Assembly (NCBI RefSeq): GCF_025452195.1 | Contig: NZ_CP104973.1 | Span: forward strand, 2,215,001 to 2,279,000 | From: Phyllobacterium zundukense | GTDB taxonomy: Bacteria; Pseudomonadota; Alphaproteobacteria; Rhizobiales; Rhizobiaceae | Length of the DNA stretch: 64,000 nucleotides | Reading direction: 5' to 3' | Shown here: one piece after another, positions 1 through 9,622 of the stretch | Layout of the letters: every line of letters starts with the position of its first letter | Position numbering within the stretch: the stretch's first letter is position 1 | Notes under the pieces: model-generated | Seen by the model: only the letters and a program-made list of their open reading frames with translations | What the model was told of the DNA's origin: nothing | Databases searched by the model: none | Program-made: the position numbers and the translations under genes

Positions 1-610
1 GCGTGGCACTCGGCTTGAGCCTGATGCGTCCACTGGAAAATCCACTGACGGTCAGCGGGTGGTCGATCTTGCAGACGCCTCCATCATTGATGGGTTCGCG
101 TTCCTGAAACACAACGCCAAGTTGTTTAAGCTGGGTACGACAGGCAATCTCGCTCCCCGACATGGCAAAGGCACTTTCTCCGCGCGCAATGGGGTCTCTG
201 ATTCCGGCCGCATAACCGTAGCTTTCGGCATCATCGGAGGCCGGTTCGGATTCCGGCAGCGAGTAGGGCTTCGGCTCTGCGACTTGCGGGGTCTCCGGCA
301 CGATAATTCTGTCCGGTTGCGGTTCGGCGTCCGGTACGGAAAGGACTTCGGGCTGCTGCGCGGCGATATCGTCCGACTGTGGTGTGGATTGTTGCTGGAT
401 TTCCTCGGCGGTGACCTGCGTGCTTTCTTCACTTGCAAGGGATTGGCTGGCAACGGACGTGTCGTTGCTACCAACATCCGCCATGGGTCGCCGAACATCG
501 CCCATGCCGCAACTGCTCAGCGCTGTCGACGTGAAAAGGACAAGCATGATCGAAAGGTGCTTAGAGCAAACCGCTCTAAAACGCGCGGCGGACGACAACG
601 CAATACTCAT
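1..610 (-). CDS. Extensin-like domain lipoprotein, C-terminus cut by window edge
   Basis: About 203 codons are visible and the frame is still open at base 1, so the C-terminal part is missing. The first 34 residues form a lipoprotein signal ending in the lipobox L-S-S-C with Cys34. A Pro/Glu/Gln/Asp-rich spacer of some 100 residues follows. From about residue 160 the protein resembles the start of the extensin-like C-terminal family: a Cys-Arg-Thr segment, then a conserved Cys-Lys-Ile segment and a GRIRLKPSAT stretch. It is probably anchored in a membrane facing the periplasm; the function of this rhizobial family is unknown. I chose the ATG at 608-610; a later Met (residue 22) would still leave a usable lipobox. 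Confidence 0.7.
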   Translation of the reverse strand, partial: MSIALSSAARFRAVCSKHLSIMLVLFTSTALSSCGMGDVRRPMADVGSNDTSVASQSLASEESTQVTAEEIQQQSTPQSDDIAAQQPEVLSVPDAEPQPDRIIVPETPQVAEPKPYSLPESEPASDDAESYGYAAGIRDPIARGESAFAMSGSEIACRTQLKQLGVVFQEREPINDGGVCKIDHPLTVSGFSSGRIRLKPSAT

Positions 611-641
611 GTCACCACATCCCCTTTGCCCGGTTACGCTA

Positions 642-906
642 GGGTCAGGACCCATTAATCTGGTCGAAATGGTAGGCGGCCATTTGTTTGGATACGAGGA
701 GCAAGGGCGATGGCAATGTTTATCCATTGTCGAGCCTTTGCGACAAAGTAGCCGGGCAAATGGACCCTATCCTGCGGACGCCGAAACGGCTGCAAGCTGC
801 AGTGTCGAACTGCTCGGCCGGGGGAAAAACCCCGCCCTTCGCATCTCTCCTCGCATCTTCTTGCCGTTTCAGGCGCCATTTCGATCATATTAATGAGTCC
901 TGACCC
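642..906. mobile_element. MITE-like element with 30-bp terminal inverted repeats and TA flanks
   Basis: Bases 642-671 and 877-906 are inverted copies of each other with three mismatches in 30. The outer ends read gggtcagga and tcctgaccc. Each end is bordered by TA (640-641 and 907-908), as expected for the TA target duplication of IS630/Tc1-type elements. The 205 bases between the arms hold no convincing transposase. A non-autonomous miniature element is the simplest reading; family membership is inferred from the TA flanks only. Confidence 0.55.
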
Positions 907-1070
907 TACGCGGATGCAGCTAAAAATAGAGGCAAATTGTAAAGGAAAGGTCAGCGTCGCTCTTAAGGCCTGCGTCGAAAATGTGATCCGATGCTGGTTG
1001 ATCCCGGCTTGATTTTGCTGCAATCACCTCGGCAACTGTTCTTCCTTCTCCTTCCTCCCGGAAACCATCC

Positions 1071-1421
1071 ATGACATCTCTGTTTTCACCCTACCTCATG
1101 CCAATATTCCTGCTTGCGGCGTCGAATGTGTTCATGACTTTTGCCTGGTACGGCCATTTGAAATATCCGATGGCGCCGCTTCCGCTGGTGGTCTTCATCA
1201 GCTGGGGTATTGCGCTTATGGAATATTGGCTGGCCATTCCCGCCAACCGCATCGGTCACACCGTCTATACGACGGCCGAACTGAAAACGATGCAGGAAGT
1301 CATCACGCTCGTTGTGTTCGCCCTGTTTTCGGTTTTCTACCTGAAAGAATCCTTCACCTGGCAGCACGCAGCAGGTTTTGCGTTGATAGCCGGCGGCGCA
1401 ACGCTGATCTTCAAGGCTTAA
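1071..1421 (+). CDS. DMT/DUF486 family small membrane protein
   Basis: This 116-residue protein has four predicted membrane segments (about 8-27, 35-55, 73-92 and 96-115). It matches the DUF486 branch of the drug/metabolite transporter superfamily, in particular the N-terminal PIFLLAASNVFMTFAWYGHL segment and the YLKE segment between the last two helices. No substrate is known for the family. It ends 11 bases inside the 3' end of the convergent EamA transporter gene. It lies downstream of the repeat element and no clear promoter was identified. Confidence 0.8.
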   Translation: MTSLFSPYLMPIFLLAASNVFMTFAWYGHLKYPMAPLPLVVFISWGIALMEYWLAIPANRIGHTVYTTAELKTMQEVITLVVFALFSVFYLKESFTWQHAAGFALIAGGATLIFKA

Positions 1422-2301
1422 GGGCAGCTCTGCTGCGCAAAGCGGGTATCAGTTCGACGGCGATCATTGCGAAGAAGATAAGGGCGCAGCCCGCCACGCC
1501 CTGAAGCGACATGCGCTCACCCAACAATATTGTGCCGAAAAGCGCCGCAAAAAGCGCTTCGGAAGACAGCATGATCGCTGCCTGCGGAGCCGTAGTGAAA
1601 CGCTGTCCAACCGCCTGCAGCGTGAAAGCGATACCGGACGAGAAGATGCCGGCAAAGAGGATTTCGGGCGCGGCTGCAACAATCGAGAAGAGCTCGGTGC
1701 GTTCCGTTCCGAGCGCGATAATCAAGCCGAGCACGCCGCATACGATGAACTGCACTAGTGCAAGCATGATCGGCCTGCCACTTCTAATGGCGATGCGATT
1801 GATGAAAATGATCTGCAACGCCCAAAAAGCAGCGCAGGCGACGGTCAACCAGTCGCCGGTGGCCAACCCGTCGAGGTGCCCGCCCGACAACAGGTAGATG
1901 CCGGCGAGCGCAGTGAGTGCGCAGGGCCAAACGACAGGATGGGGCCACTGCCAGAAAAGCAAGACAGCGAGGAACGGCACCATGACCACATAAAGTCCTG
2001 TCAGGAAGCCTGAGTTAGTGACAGACGTTGTCAATATTCCAACCTGTTGAAGTGCTGCGCCGGAAAAGAGCAGAACGCCGATAAAGAAAAACCCATAATA
2101 ATCGGAACGTTTTAGCTTTGCCGGTGTATTTCTGGCCTCGCGGATTGCGAACGGTGCAATGGTCAGGGTAGCCAGCAGAAATCGAAGTGCAACGAACATA
2201 AAGGGGCCAACGCTGCCCATCGCGCTGGACTGGGCGACAAAGCCGAGGCCCCAGATCGCTCCGGCAAACAGCAGCAAAATATTGGCGCGTCCATGCGTCA
2301 T
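1411..2301 (-). CDS. EamA/RhaT-type DMT transporter
   Basis: A 296-residue inner-membrane protein with about ten hydrophobic helices in two repeats of five (roughly residues 5-140 and 150-285), the usual size and layout of EamA permeases. Such proteins export or import small metabolites such as amino acids or nucleosides; the substrate cannot be told from sequence. GGGA lies a few bases before the ATG. The gene is convergent with the DUF486 gene, overlapping by 11 bases, and is separated from the sugar dehydrogenase gene on the same strand by about 90 bases. Confidence 0.85.
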   Translation of the reverse strand: MTHGRANILLLFAGAIWGLGFVAQSSAMGSVGPFMFVALRFLLATLTIAPFAIREARNTPAKLKRSDYYGFFFIGVLLFSGAALQQVGILTTSVTNSGFLTGLYVVMVPFLAVLLFWQWPHPVVWPCALTALAGIYLLSGGHLDGLATGDWLTVACAAFWALQIIFINRIAIRSGRPIMLALVQFIVCGVLGLIIALGTERTELFSIVAAAPEILFAGIFSSGIAFTLQAVGQRFTTAPQAAIMLSSEALFAALFGTILLGERMSLQGVAGCALIFFAMIAVELIPALRSRAALKP

Positions 2302-2393
2302 GAGAGTCCCGCAAAATTTCTGCGGCTACTCCAAGCACCGCATCGATCGCTCTCTAGCGATTGCAGTTCATGGCGGCAAGTGTGCTGCAAACG

Positions 2394-3530
2394 TTATGCG
2401 CGTGTCAGCCGTATGATTTTCCCGTCGCCTTCATCGGTGAGAAGGTAGATCGAGCCATCAGACGCTACGCGCACATCGCGGATGCGTCCAAATTCACGCT
2501 TCAGCATCCGTTCTTCACCCTTGATGGCGCCTTTCTCATCGCGGTCCAGGCGCACGAGCATCCGGGACTTCAGGGCGCCGGCCAGAAGGTCGCCTTTCCA
2601 CTCCGGGAACATCGCTCCGTCATATACCGCGAGCCCGGAGGGAGCGATCGAAGGGTCCCAGTAAAAGAGCGGTTGCTCATAGCCCTTCGCATGGGTGCCC
2701 TTGCCGATTTTGGCGCCGGAATAGTCCACACCATAGGTTATGACCGGCCAGCCGTAATTCTTGCCCGCCTGAGGCTGATTGACTTCATCACCGCCTTTGG
2801 CGCCATGTTCGACTGTCAACAATGAACCGGTGACGGGATCCCAGACCAACCCTTGCGGATTGCGGTGGCCCTTGGACCAGATTTGCGGCAGGCCTTTCTT
2901 GCCGTCGGCGAATGGATTATCCGCCGGGATGGTGCCATCCGCATTGATGCGGAGTATGGAGCCGGCCTCATCCCTGAAATCTTGCGAGCGCTTCATTGTG
3001 CCCTGATCACCGATCGTAACGAAAAGCTTGCCATCGGGTGCAACAAGAATACGCGAGCCGAAATGCGCCGATCCCTTGGTGCTTTGCTTTACCGAGAGCA
3101 GAACCGAGACGTTTTCGAGTTCGGCCCCGTCGCCATTGCGAACGAGACGCGCGCGCGCCATGACTGTGCCGGTACCATTCTGGCGCGGTTCGGTGTAGCT
3201 GAAATAGATATTCCCACTCTTGGCAAAGTCCGGCGCAAGCGCGACATCGAGCAGACCACCTTCGCCTCTGACCACGACTTTGGGAACATTGGCAACGGGC
3301 CTGGATGCTTTACCGTCCTCGACGATGCGTATCGTACCGCCGCGCTCAGTTACCAGGAGTGCGCCATCGGGCAGGAAGGCGAGGCCCCACGGATGGTCAA
3401 GGCCATCAGCAATTGTCTCGGCAGAGAGCGTCACCGTTTCAGTCTTGAAATCCTTGGCGAAAGCGGTCAGGGGCATTGATATCAAGACCGCAAACAGACC
3501 CGCTGAAGCGATTTTCGGTCCTTGTTTCAT
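2394..3530 (-). CDS. Periplasmic glucose/sorbosone dehydrogenase-like (PQQ-type) protein
   Basis: A 378-residue protein with an N-terminal signal peptide ending near Ala-Phe-Ala (residues 1-24), followed by a beta-propeller of the glucose/sorbosone dehydrogenase family. Typical landmarks are HPWGLAFLPDG early, GHRNPQGL in the middle, EHGAKGGDEVN and WDPSIAPSGLAVYDG. Family members oxidise aldose sugars in the periplasm using PQQ, as YliI of E. coli does. An upstream in-frame start is possible, but the Met at 3530 begins the signal peptide and has AGAGGA about 9 bases before it. It appears to stand alone. Confidence 0.85.
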   Translation of the reverse strand: MKQGPKIASAGLFAVLISMPLTAFAKDFKTETVTLSAETIADGLDHPWGLAFLPDGALLVTERGGTIRIVEDGKASRPVANVPKVVVRGEGGLLDVALAPDFAKSGNIYFSYTEPRQNGTGTVMARARLVRNGDGAELENVSVLLSVKQSTKGSAHFGSRILVAPDGKLFVTIGDQGTMKRSQDFRDEAGSILRINADGTIPADNPFADGKKGLPQIWSKGHRNPQGLVWDPVTGSLLTVEHGAKGGDEVNQPQAGKNYGWPVITYGVDYSGAKIGKGTHAKGYEQPLFYWDPSIAPSGLAVYDGAMFPEWKGDLLAGALKSRMLVRLDRDEKGAIKGEERMLKREFGRIRDVRVASDGSIYLLTDEGDGKIIRLTRA

Positions 3531-3820
3531 TGACGGCGATCCTCTTCGTCGTTCGCTGGATGATGTCATTTTGTGCACAGTTCGCCCATCCGGTCGTCTC
3601 ACAGTGATGTGAATTCTCACTCAGCCAACGCTGATTTGCCTGCGCAAATGCCCGACATGCGACATTTTCCACTTTCTACGTGAATTCGCCGGAATCGGTG
3701 TTATATTAAGCGCTGAATGACTGAACGGTTCCGGAGTCTTGAGCTTCGGCGACCGTTTTCTTTTTGTGTCGAGGGGCATCGATCGATCGCTATTCGACAT
3801 TGACTATGAAAGGAGAGGGC

Positions 3821-4294
3821 ATGGAAAAGGTCCCGATGACTCAGGCTGGATTCGACAAGCTCAAGGAGGAGCTGCGCTGGCGCCAGCAGGAAGAACGTCC
3901 ACGCATTATTGCGGCAATCTCGGAAGCGCGCGCCCACGGCGACCTTTCGGAAAACGCCGAATATCATGCCGCCAAGGAAGCCCAGAGCCACAATGAAGGC
4001 CGGGTCGGCGAGCTCGAGGATTATACGGCACGCGCCGAAATCATCGATATTTCCAAGCTGTCAGGCGACAAGATCAAATTTGGCGCTACCATTCAGCTGA
4101 TCGATGAGGATACCGAAGAGAAAAAGGTGTATCAGATCGTCGGCGATCAGGAAGCTGATCCCAAGGCTGGCCGTATCTCCATTTCTTCGCCCATCGCGCG
4201 CGCGCTGATCGGCAAGAGCGAAGGCGAGACGATCGAAGTCAACGCACCCGGTGGTGCCCGGTCTTACGAAATCATCGGCTTCAGGTTCCTCTAG
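3821..4294 (+). CDS. greA: Transcription elongation factor GreA
   Basis: A 157-residue GreA, the normal length. Residues 1-75 form the antiparallel coiled coil with the acidic tip ([16 protein letters not shown]), and residues 80-157 the FKBP-like domain ending [13 protein letters not shown]. GreA enters the secondary channel of RNA polymerase and stimulates cleavage of backtracked transcripts. The start was chosen at [11 protein letters not shown], preceded by the strong site AAAGGAGAGG. A glycosyltransferase GTG follows 5 bases after the stop, so greA and the two glycosyltransferases may be co-transcribed. Confidence 0.97.
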   Translation: MEKVPMTQAGFDKLKEELRWRQQEERPRIIAAISEARAHGDLSENAEYHAAKEAQSHNEGRVGELEDYTARAEIIDISKLSGDKIKFGATIQLIDEDTEEKKVYQIVGDQEADPKAGRISISSPIARALIGKSEGETIEVNAPGGARSYEIIGFRFL

Positions 4295-4299
4295 ACTTC

Positions 4300-5361
4300 G
4301 TGCAGGAGCCCCTAAGCAGCGTCGAAGTGATCGCTCCGAATTTCAAGCGAAAGCTTTCCGGAGTCACTTCGACGATAATCCAACTCATCCCGCTACAGCG
4401 GGCCAATGGCCTGAACATTGTCACCATGGGCCCTGGATTGCCGGCGGAGCTGCCGAGCATCGGCTGGACATCGATCCCCGGGCTCTGGTTCAAGCCAAGG
4501 ACCAGACCATTTCGCATCTGGCACGCGCGCCGCAACAATGAAATGATTGCCGGCATTCTCATGCGCCATGTCCTGCGCATGAGATTGAAGCTGTTGTTCA
4601 CTTCGGCTGCGCAACGTGACCACCAGCCTTTCACCAAATGGCTGATCCGGCGAATGAACGCAGTGATCGCCACGAGCGGCAAGTCCGGAAGTTTCCTGAA
4701 GGTGCCCCACACCGTCATCATGCACGGTATCGATACCGAGCTGTTTCATCCACCACAGGACGATCAGGACAGGTTTGCAGCCTCGGGCCTCCCGGGGGAA
4801 TTTCTCGTCGGCTGTTCGGGGCGCATCCGGCCTTCGAAGGGTACGGATCTCTTCGTCGATGCGATGATCAATTTGCTGCCGAAACATCCGCAATGGACGG
4901 CGGTCATGACTGGCCGCACGACTGCGGAGTACAAGGGCTTTGAACAGGCGCTGCGCGAGAAGATTGCGAAAGCCGGGCTTGGCGAGCGCATCCTGTTTCT
5001 GGGGGAGGTGCCCGATGTGCGCCTCTGGTATCGCCGGATGTCGCTTTACGTGGCGCCGTCGCGCAATGAGGGCTTCGGCCTGACGCCGCTTGAGGCGATG
5101 GCCTCGCAGACCGCGGTGGTTGCGAGTGATGCCGGGGCCTATGCCGAGATGATCGAACCGGAGACAGGAACGGTGGTTGCCGCCGGTGACGGGCGCGCGC
5201 TTGAACAAGCGATTGCGCCTTACCTCGCCGATCCAGCGATGTGTGATGAGGCGGGGAAGGTGGCAATTGCCCATGTCCGCGAGAACTTTCCGCTGCAGAA
5301 GGAGGCCGGCCGTATTGGGGAAGTCTACGAGCAGCTCTTCGCCGGTGGACCGCAGTCGTGA
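4300..5361 (+). CDS. lpcC: LpcC-like LPS core mannosyltransferase (GT4)
   Basis: A 353-residue glycosyltransferase of family GT4. The N-terminal half carries signatures I associate with rhizobial LpcC and Brucella WadC (APNFKRKLSGVTSTIIQLIP, HARRNNEM, LLFTSAAQR), enzymes that add mannose to Kdo of the LPS inner core. The C-terminal Rossmann domain has the GRIRPSKGTDLF and EGFGLTPLEAMA motifs (nucleotide-sugar and E-x7-E region). The start is a GTG 5 bases after greA; a site for it would lie inside greA. Its last 4 bases overlap the start of the GT25 gene, so translation is probably coupled. The symbol rests on recalled family features, not on a search. Confidence 0.8.
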   Translation: MQEPLSSVEVIAPNFKRKLSGVTSTIIQLIPLQRANGLNIVTMGPGLPAELPSIGWTSIPGLWFKPRTRPFRIWHARRNNEMIAGILMRHVLRMRLKLLFTSAAQRDHQPFTKWLIRRMNAVIATSGKSGSFLKVPHTVIMHGIDTELFHPPQDDQDRFAASGLPGEFLVGCSGRIRPSKGTDLFVDAMINLLPKHPQWTAVMTGRTTAEYKGFEQALREKIAKAGLGERILFLGEVPDVRLWYRRMSLYVAPSRNEGFGLTPLEAMASQTAVVASDAGAYAEMIEPETGTVVAAGDGRALEQAIAPYLADPAMCDEAGKVAIAHVRENFPLQKEAGRIGEVYEQLFAGGPQS

Positions 5362-6086
5362 CTGTTACGGCTTTCATCATCCATCTGAAGCGCGCGACAA
5401 AGCGCGGCGAGCACGTTCGCGGATTGATCGAGCGCTTGCCGGTGAAGGCGGAGATCGTCGATGCGGTGGACGCGCTCGAAATGGGCGAGGGTGATATTGC
5501 CGCCGTCTATGCCCGCTCGCTGAACAGTCCGTACTATCCGTTCGAGCTGCGGAAATCCGAGGTCGCCTGTTTTCTGTCGCATCGCAAAGCTTGGGCTGCA
5601 ATTATCGATCGCAAGCTCGATGCAGGTCTCATCATCGAGGACGATGTCGAGGTGGATGCCGGCTTCGCGGCACAGTTGCAACTTGCGATCGATACGCTGC
5701 AACCGTCCGACTACATCCGCTTTCCGCGCTGGCCGAGGGGTGAGGCGGGGGCTGAAATCGCTCGCGAGGGTGCCAATAGCATCATTGAGCCGGAACTGCC
5801 GGGGTTGGGGATGCAGATGCAACTCGTTGGACGCGACGCGGCTATTGCGCTTTTTGCTGCAACGCAACGATTTGACCGGCCTGTTGATACGACGATCCAG
5901 ATGCGCTGGCTGCATCCCGTCCGTGTATTGTCAGCGCGGCCAATCACCATCCGCGAGATCGATTTCGATCTCGGCGGGTCGGTCGTTCAGGGCAAGAACA
6001 AGACTTTGGCCGGTCGGCTGAAGCGGGAAATCCTGCGCCCCTGGTATCGCGTCACGCTTTATCTGTTTAATAAGGTCCGCCGTTAG
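5358..6086 (+). CDS. Glycosyltransferase family 25 (LPS-modifying) protein
   Basis: A 242-residue cytoplasmic enzyme of the LOS/LPS glycosyltransferase family GT25. Visible marks are the N-terminal AFIIHLKRATKR, the ACFLSHRKAW segment and the IIEDDVEV acidic motif (metal and nucleotide-sugar binding). Members usually transfer galactose or a similar sugar to the LPS core. It begins with GTG at 5358, overlapping the stop of the upstream mannosyltransferase gene (GTGA), which supports joint action in LPS core assembly. Confidence 0.88.
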   Translation: MTVTAFIIHLKRATKRGEHVRGLIERLPVKAEIVDAVDALEMGEGDIAAVYARSLNSPYYPFELRKSEVACFLSHRKAWAAIIDRKLDAGLIIEDDVEVDAGFAAQLQLAIDTLQPSDYIRFPRWPRGEAGAEIAREGANSIIEPELPGLGMQMQLVGRDAAIALFAATQRFDRPVDTTIQMRWLHPVRVLSARPITIREIDFDLGGSVVQGKNKTLAGRLKREILRPWYRVTLYLFNKVRR

Positions 6087-6095
6087 AGGCTCGTC

Positions 6096-6566
6096 TTAAA
6101 GCACCATCAACGGTTCGTTCTTGACCGAACGGATGGTGAGGGACGTTCGAACGGAATCGACGTTGGGCGTCGAGGTCAATTCTTCGATGACGAAATTCTG
6201 GAACGTGCCGAGATCGCTCGCGACGCAATGCAGAAGGAAGTCCGACTCGCCGGAAACCATCCAGGCGCGGCGCACGAGTGTCCAATGCTTGGTTTTTTCG
6301 GCGAAGTTTTTCAGGTCGGCGTCAGATTGGCGGTGCAGACGGATCATGCAGAATGCGACGATATCCTGGCCGAGGATCGCGCCGTTCAGGATCGCACGAT
6401 AACCCTGGATGATGCCGGCTTCTTCGAGCTTGCGCACGCGGCGCAGACAGGGCGGTGCCGATATGCCGACGCGCTCCGCCAATTCCACATTGGTGATGCG
6501 GCCATTGTCCTGCAATTGTTTCAGGATTTTCCAGTCGATCGCGTCGAGATCCGCCTTCAAAGGCAT
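6096..6566 (-). CDS. Lrp/AsnC family transcriptional regulator
   Basis: A 156-residue Lrp-type regulator: an N-terminal helix-turn-helix (about residues 6-60, LDAIDWKILKQLQDNGRITN) and a C-terminal RAM ligand-binding domain (65-156). These proteins form octamers and sense amino acids. The start MPLKADLD is preceded by GGACAGGATGG. It converges on the GT25 gene with only 9 bases between the stops. The target is not evident; the divergent neighbour across a repeat-filled gap is trxB. Confidence 0.9.
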   Translation of the reverse strand: MPLKADLDAIDWKILKQLQDNGRITNVELAERVGISAPPCLRRVRKLEEAGIIQGYRAILNGAILGQDIVAFCMIRLHRQSDADLKNFAEKTKHWTLVRRAWMVSGESDFLLHCVASDLGTFQNFVIEELTSTPNVDSVRTSLTIRSVKNEPLMVL

Positions 6567-6675
6567 ATTCCATCCTGTCCCACGAGAATTGCGGTCACCA
6601 TAGGCGATTCCCCATGCTGTGTAATCACATCCCGCGATGGTTGCAAACAGGTTCCACAAATCTCCCAGGCTCTAT

Positions 6676-6800
6676 CGAAATTCACGCCATGGCGGCCTGC
6701 AAACGGCGTTTTTCTGCGCTCCGGTGCTTACGTACCAAATGTACGCTGCGCTGCGGTGCTCGAAAACCACCGTTTTCGCCTCGCCCTGACATGAACCTCG
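6676..6800. repeat. Palindromic intergenic repeat, copy 1
   Basis: A 125-base imperfect inverted repeat in the 403-base gap between the Lrp gene and trxB. The centre is a CGTAC-caaat-GTACG hairpin flanked by ccggtgct and tgcggtgctcgaaaacc; outer arms (cgaaattca ... tgaacctcg) also pair. Its core is closely related to the repeat at 44691-44810, so it is a dispersed element of this genome. Confidence 0.65.
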
Positions 6801-6858
6801 ACAGACCCTAGAAACGCCGCTCTTCCGCCACAAGCTGTGGCTAACCCGTCTATGTTGA

Positions 6859-7944
<1,086 letters not shown>

Positions 7945-8005
7945 CAGCCGTTAATTTAGAGCCGGTCCCCGATGTGCGTGGCCGGAATGGGGGAGAGACT
8001 GCGCG

Positions 8006-8902
8006 ATGTCGCTTGATTGGGACAAATTGCGAATATTTCATGCTGCTGCGGAGGCGGGGTCCTTTACCCATGCCGCCGAGACGCTACATCTGTCGCAATC
8101 AGCTATTTCCCGTCAAGTCAGCGCACTTGAGCAGGATGTCGGCGTTCCGCTGTTCCACCGCCATGCTCGCGGCCTTATCCTGACCGAGCAGGGCGAAGTG
8201 CTTTACCGCACCGCCCATGAAGTTCTTATGAAGCTGGAGAATGTCCGCTCTCGCCTGACAGAGAGCAAGGACAGGCCGTCGGGCAAATTGCGCGTGACGA
8301 CGACGGTCGGCCTTGGCTCGGGCTGGCTTATCGAGCGCGTGCAGGAATTCATCGAGCTTTATCCGGAAGTTCAGCTGCAGCTGCTTTTTGACAACGAAGA
8401 GCTCGATCTGACGATGCGTCACGCGGATTGCGCTATTCGCCTGCGTCAGCCGCAGCAGCCGGATCTGATCCAGCGGCGGCTCTTTACCGTGCACATGCAT
8501 GTCTACGCTTCACCGGCCTATATCGCCAAGTATGGCAAGATCGAAAGTATCGAGGAAATCGATACCCATCGCATTGTCAGTTTCGGCGAGCCCGCGCCGT
8601 CTTATCTCACCAATCTCAATTGGCTCGAGGTGATCGGCCGGACGGATGGCAATCTGAGACCCGCTGTCCTGCAGATCAACAACCTCCTGTCGATCAAGCG
8701 CGCTATACAAAAGGGCGTCGGCATCGGCGTGCTTCCCGACTATATGGTGGAAAAGGATTCGACGCTGGTCCGGCTCCTGCCAGAGATGGAATTGCCGTCG
8801 TTCGACACGTTCTTTTGCTACCCCGAAGGAATCAAAAACGCCGCTAAATTGCACGTATTTCGAGATTTTCTTTTCTCGAAAGCGCGTACTTGGTCCTATT
8901 AG
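8006..8902 (+). CDS. lsrB: LysR-family regulator, LsrB/VtlR type
   Basis: A 298-residue LysR protein: winged helix-turn-helix at about 5-64 (LDWDKLRIFHAAAEAGSFTH) and a substrate-binding domain from 92. Its position just after trxB, and next to an AbcR-like sRNA, matches LsrB of Sinorhizobium and VtlR of Brucella; VtlR activates abcR2, and LsrB senses redox state through cysteines. Two cysteines are seen here, Cys142 and Cys271; I cannot say which correspond to the studied LsrB residues. GGGGGAGAG lies about 10 bases before the ATG. The assignment rests on context and general resemblance. Confidence 0.8.
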   Translation: MSLDWDKLRIFHAAAEAGSFTHAAETLHLSQSAISRQVSALEQDVGVPLFHRHARGLILTEQGEVLYRTAHEVLMKLENVRSRLTESKDRPSGKLRVTTTVGLGSGWLIERVQEFIELYPEVQLQLLFDNEELDLTMRHADCAIRLRQPQQPDLIQRRLFTVHMHVYASPAYIAKYGKIESIEEIDTHRIVSFGEPAPSYLTNLNWLEVIGRTDGNLRPAVLQINNLLSIKRAIQKGVGIGVLPDYMVEKDSTLVRLLPEMELPSFDTFFCYPEGIKNAAKLHVFRDFLFSKARTWSY

Positions 8903-9083
8903 GCAAGCTATTTCGACATTTTCCGAAAAGTTTTTCTTTCCAATCTTGTGCTGCTTTGCAGCATGATTTTGCCTGCGTCATCGACATTCCGTACCTGCAA
9001 TTCCAACATTGTTCGTGATTTCGCCGGTATGCACCAAACGCATGGGTGCGATGCACAATTGGATGTTGCGAGACGGCGTCAAA

Positions 9084-9216
9084 GGGCTCATATCCACATC
9101 ACTTGCCGGTGCGTCTCCTCCTCCCATTGCGCGCCCGCAAGTGTTCCCCTCTGGAGGTATAGCCGGAAACGGCACCTTCAAAACTTAAGGCCGGGCAATT
9201 GTCCGGCCTCTTTTCT
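9084..9216 (+). ncRNA. abcR: AbcR-like small regulatory RNA
   Basis: The 333-base gap after lsrB holds no ORF but ends in a strong terminator (9187-9216). Upstream of it lie a pyrimidine stretch, tctcctcctccca (9115-9127), in the loop of a weak gtgcg/tgcgc stem, a cacttgccggtg hairpin, and a gccg-gaaa-cggc hairpin (9161-9172). AbcR RNAs of Rhizobiales (the alpha-r15 family) sit beside lsrB/vtlR, use such anti-Shine-Dalgarno loops to repress ABC-transporter mRNAs with Hfq, and are of this size. The 5' end is a guess. Confidence 0.6.
9187..9216 (+). terminator. Rho-independent terminator of the AbcR-like RNA
   Basis: A 7-bp stem aggccgg/ccggcct with loop gcaattgt, followed by a U-rich run (cttttcttttc). 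Confidence 0.8.
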
Positions 9217-9235
9217 TTTCAGGGGGTATGTCTTG

Positions 9236-9622
9236 TCATCTTTTGGGTGAGTGCGGATCGTCATCTTCGTTGCTGCGAAGTGCTTGAATTAATCTGCGTC
9301 TTGGCTCCATGTGCTCATGAAGCACACCTAATATGACGACCTCCTTTTCGCCCTCCGTGTCTTGTACCTCTTTAAAGTATATCAGGTGAGAGGCGCTGTG
9401 CCGTCGCTTGGAAACAAGTTCCAGATGCAAAGACCTGACGCCGTCTCTTAGGTCTTCTCGCGCGGTGGTCGACGGACGGTAGGGCTCATCGGCAATCAGA
9501 TTGATGCCGTCGCTGATGATTTTGGAATATATCTGAACCTGTTTGGCACCAAAGAGATTCTTTGTGGTTCTAAGAATATCGGTTATATGAGCGTCCGCCT
9601 CTCTCGTCAGACGGTACTTCAC
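9236..9622 (-). CDS. parE: ParE/RelE-type toxin
   Basis: A 128-residue protein of the ParE/RelE superfamily, somewhat longer than the usual 95-105 residues because of a charged C-terminal tail. The N-terminus (YRLTREADAHITDILRTTKN) and the middle (LRDGVRSLHLELVSKRRHSASHLIYF) fit the fold. ParE toxins poison DNA gyrase; RelE types cut mRNA at the ribosome, and sequence alone does not decide between them. Its ATG overlaps the stop of the antitoxin gene (ATGA), the usual coupled arrangement. Confidence 0.85.
   Translation of the reverse strand: MKYRLTREADAHITDILRTTKNLFGAKQVQIYSKIISDGINLIADEPYRPSTTAREDLRDGVRSLHLELVSKRRHSASHLIYFKEVQDTEGEKEVVILGVLHEHMEPRRRLIQALRSNEDDDPHSPKR

Noticed and set aside
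655..1023. 122-residue minus-strand frame in the MITE region
   Set aside because: It lies mostly inside the inverted-repeat element and crosses its right end; no transposase or other domain seen.
4393..5274. 293-residue frame antisense to the lpcC-like gene
   Set aside because: Shadow of a clear glycosyltransferase with conserved motifs in the sense frame.
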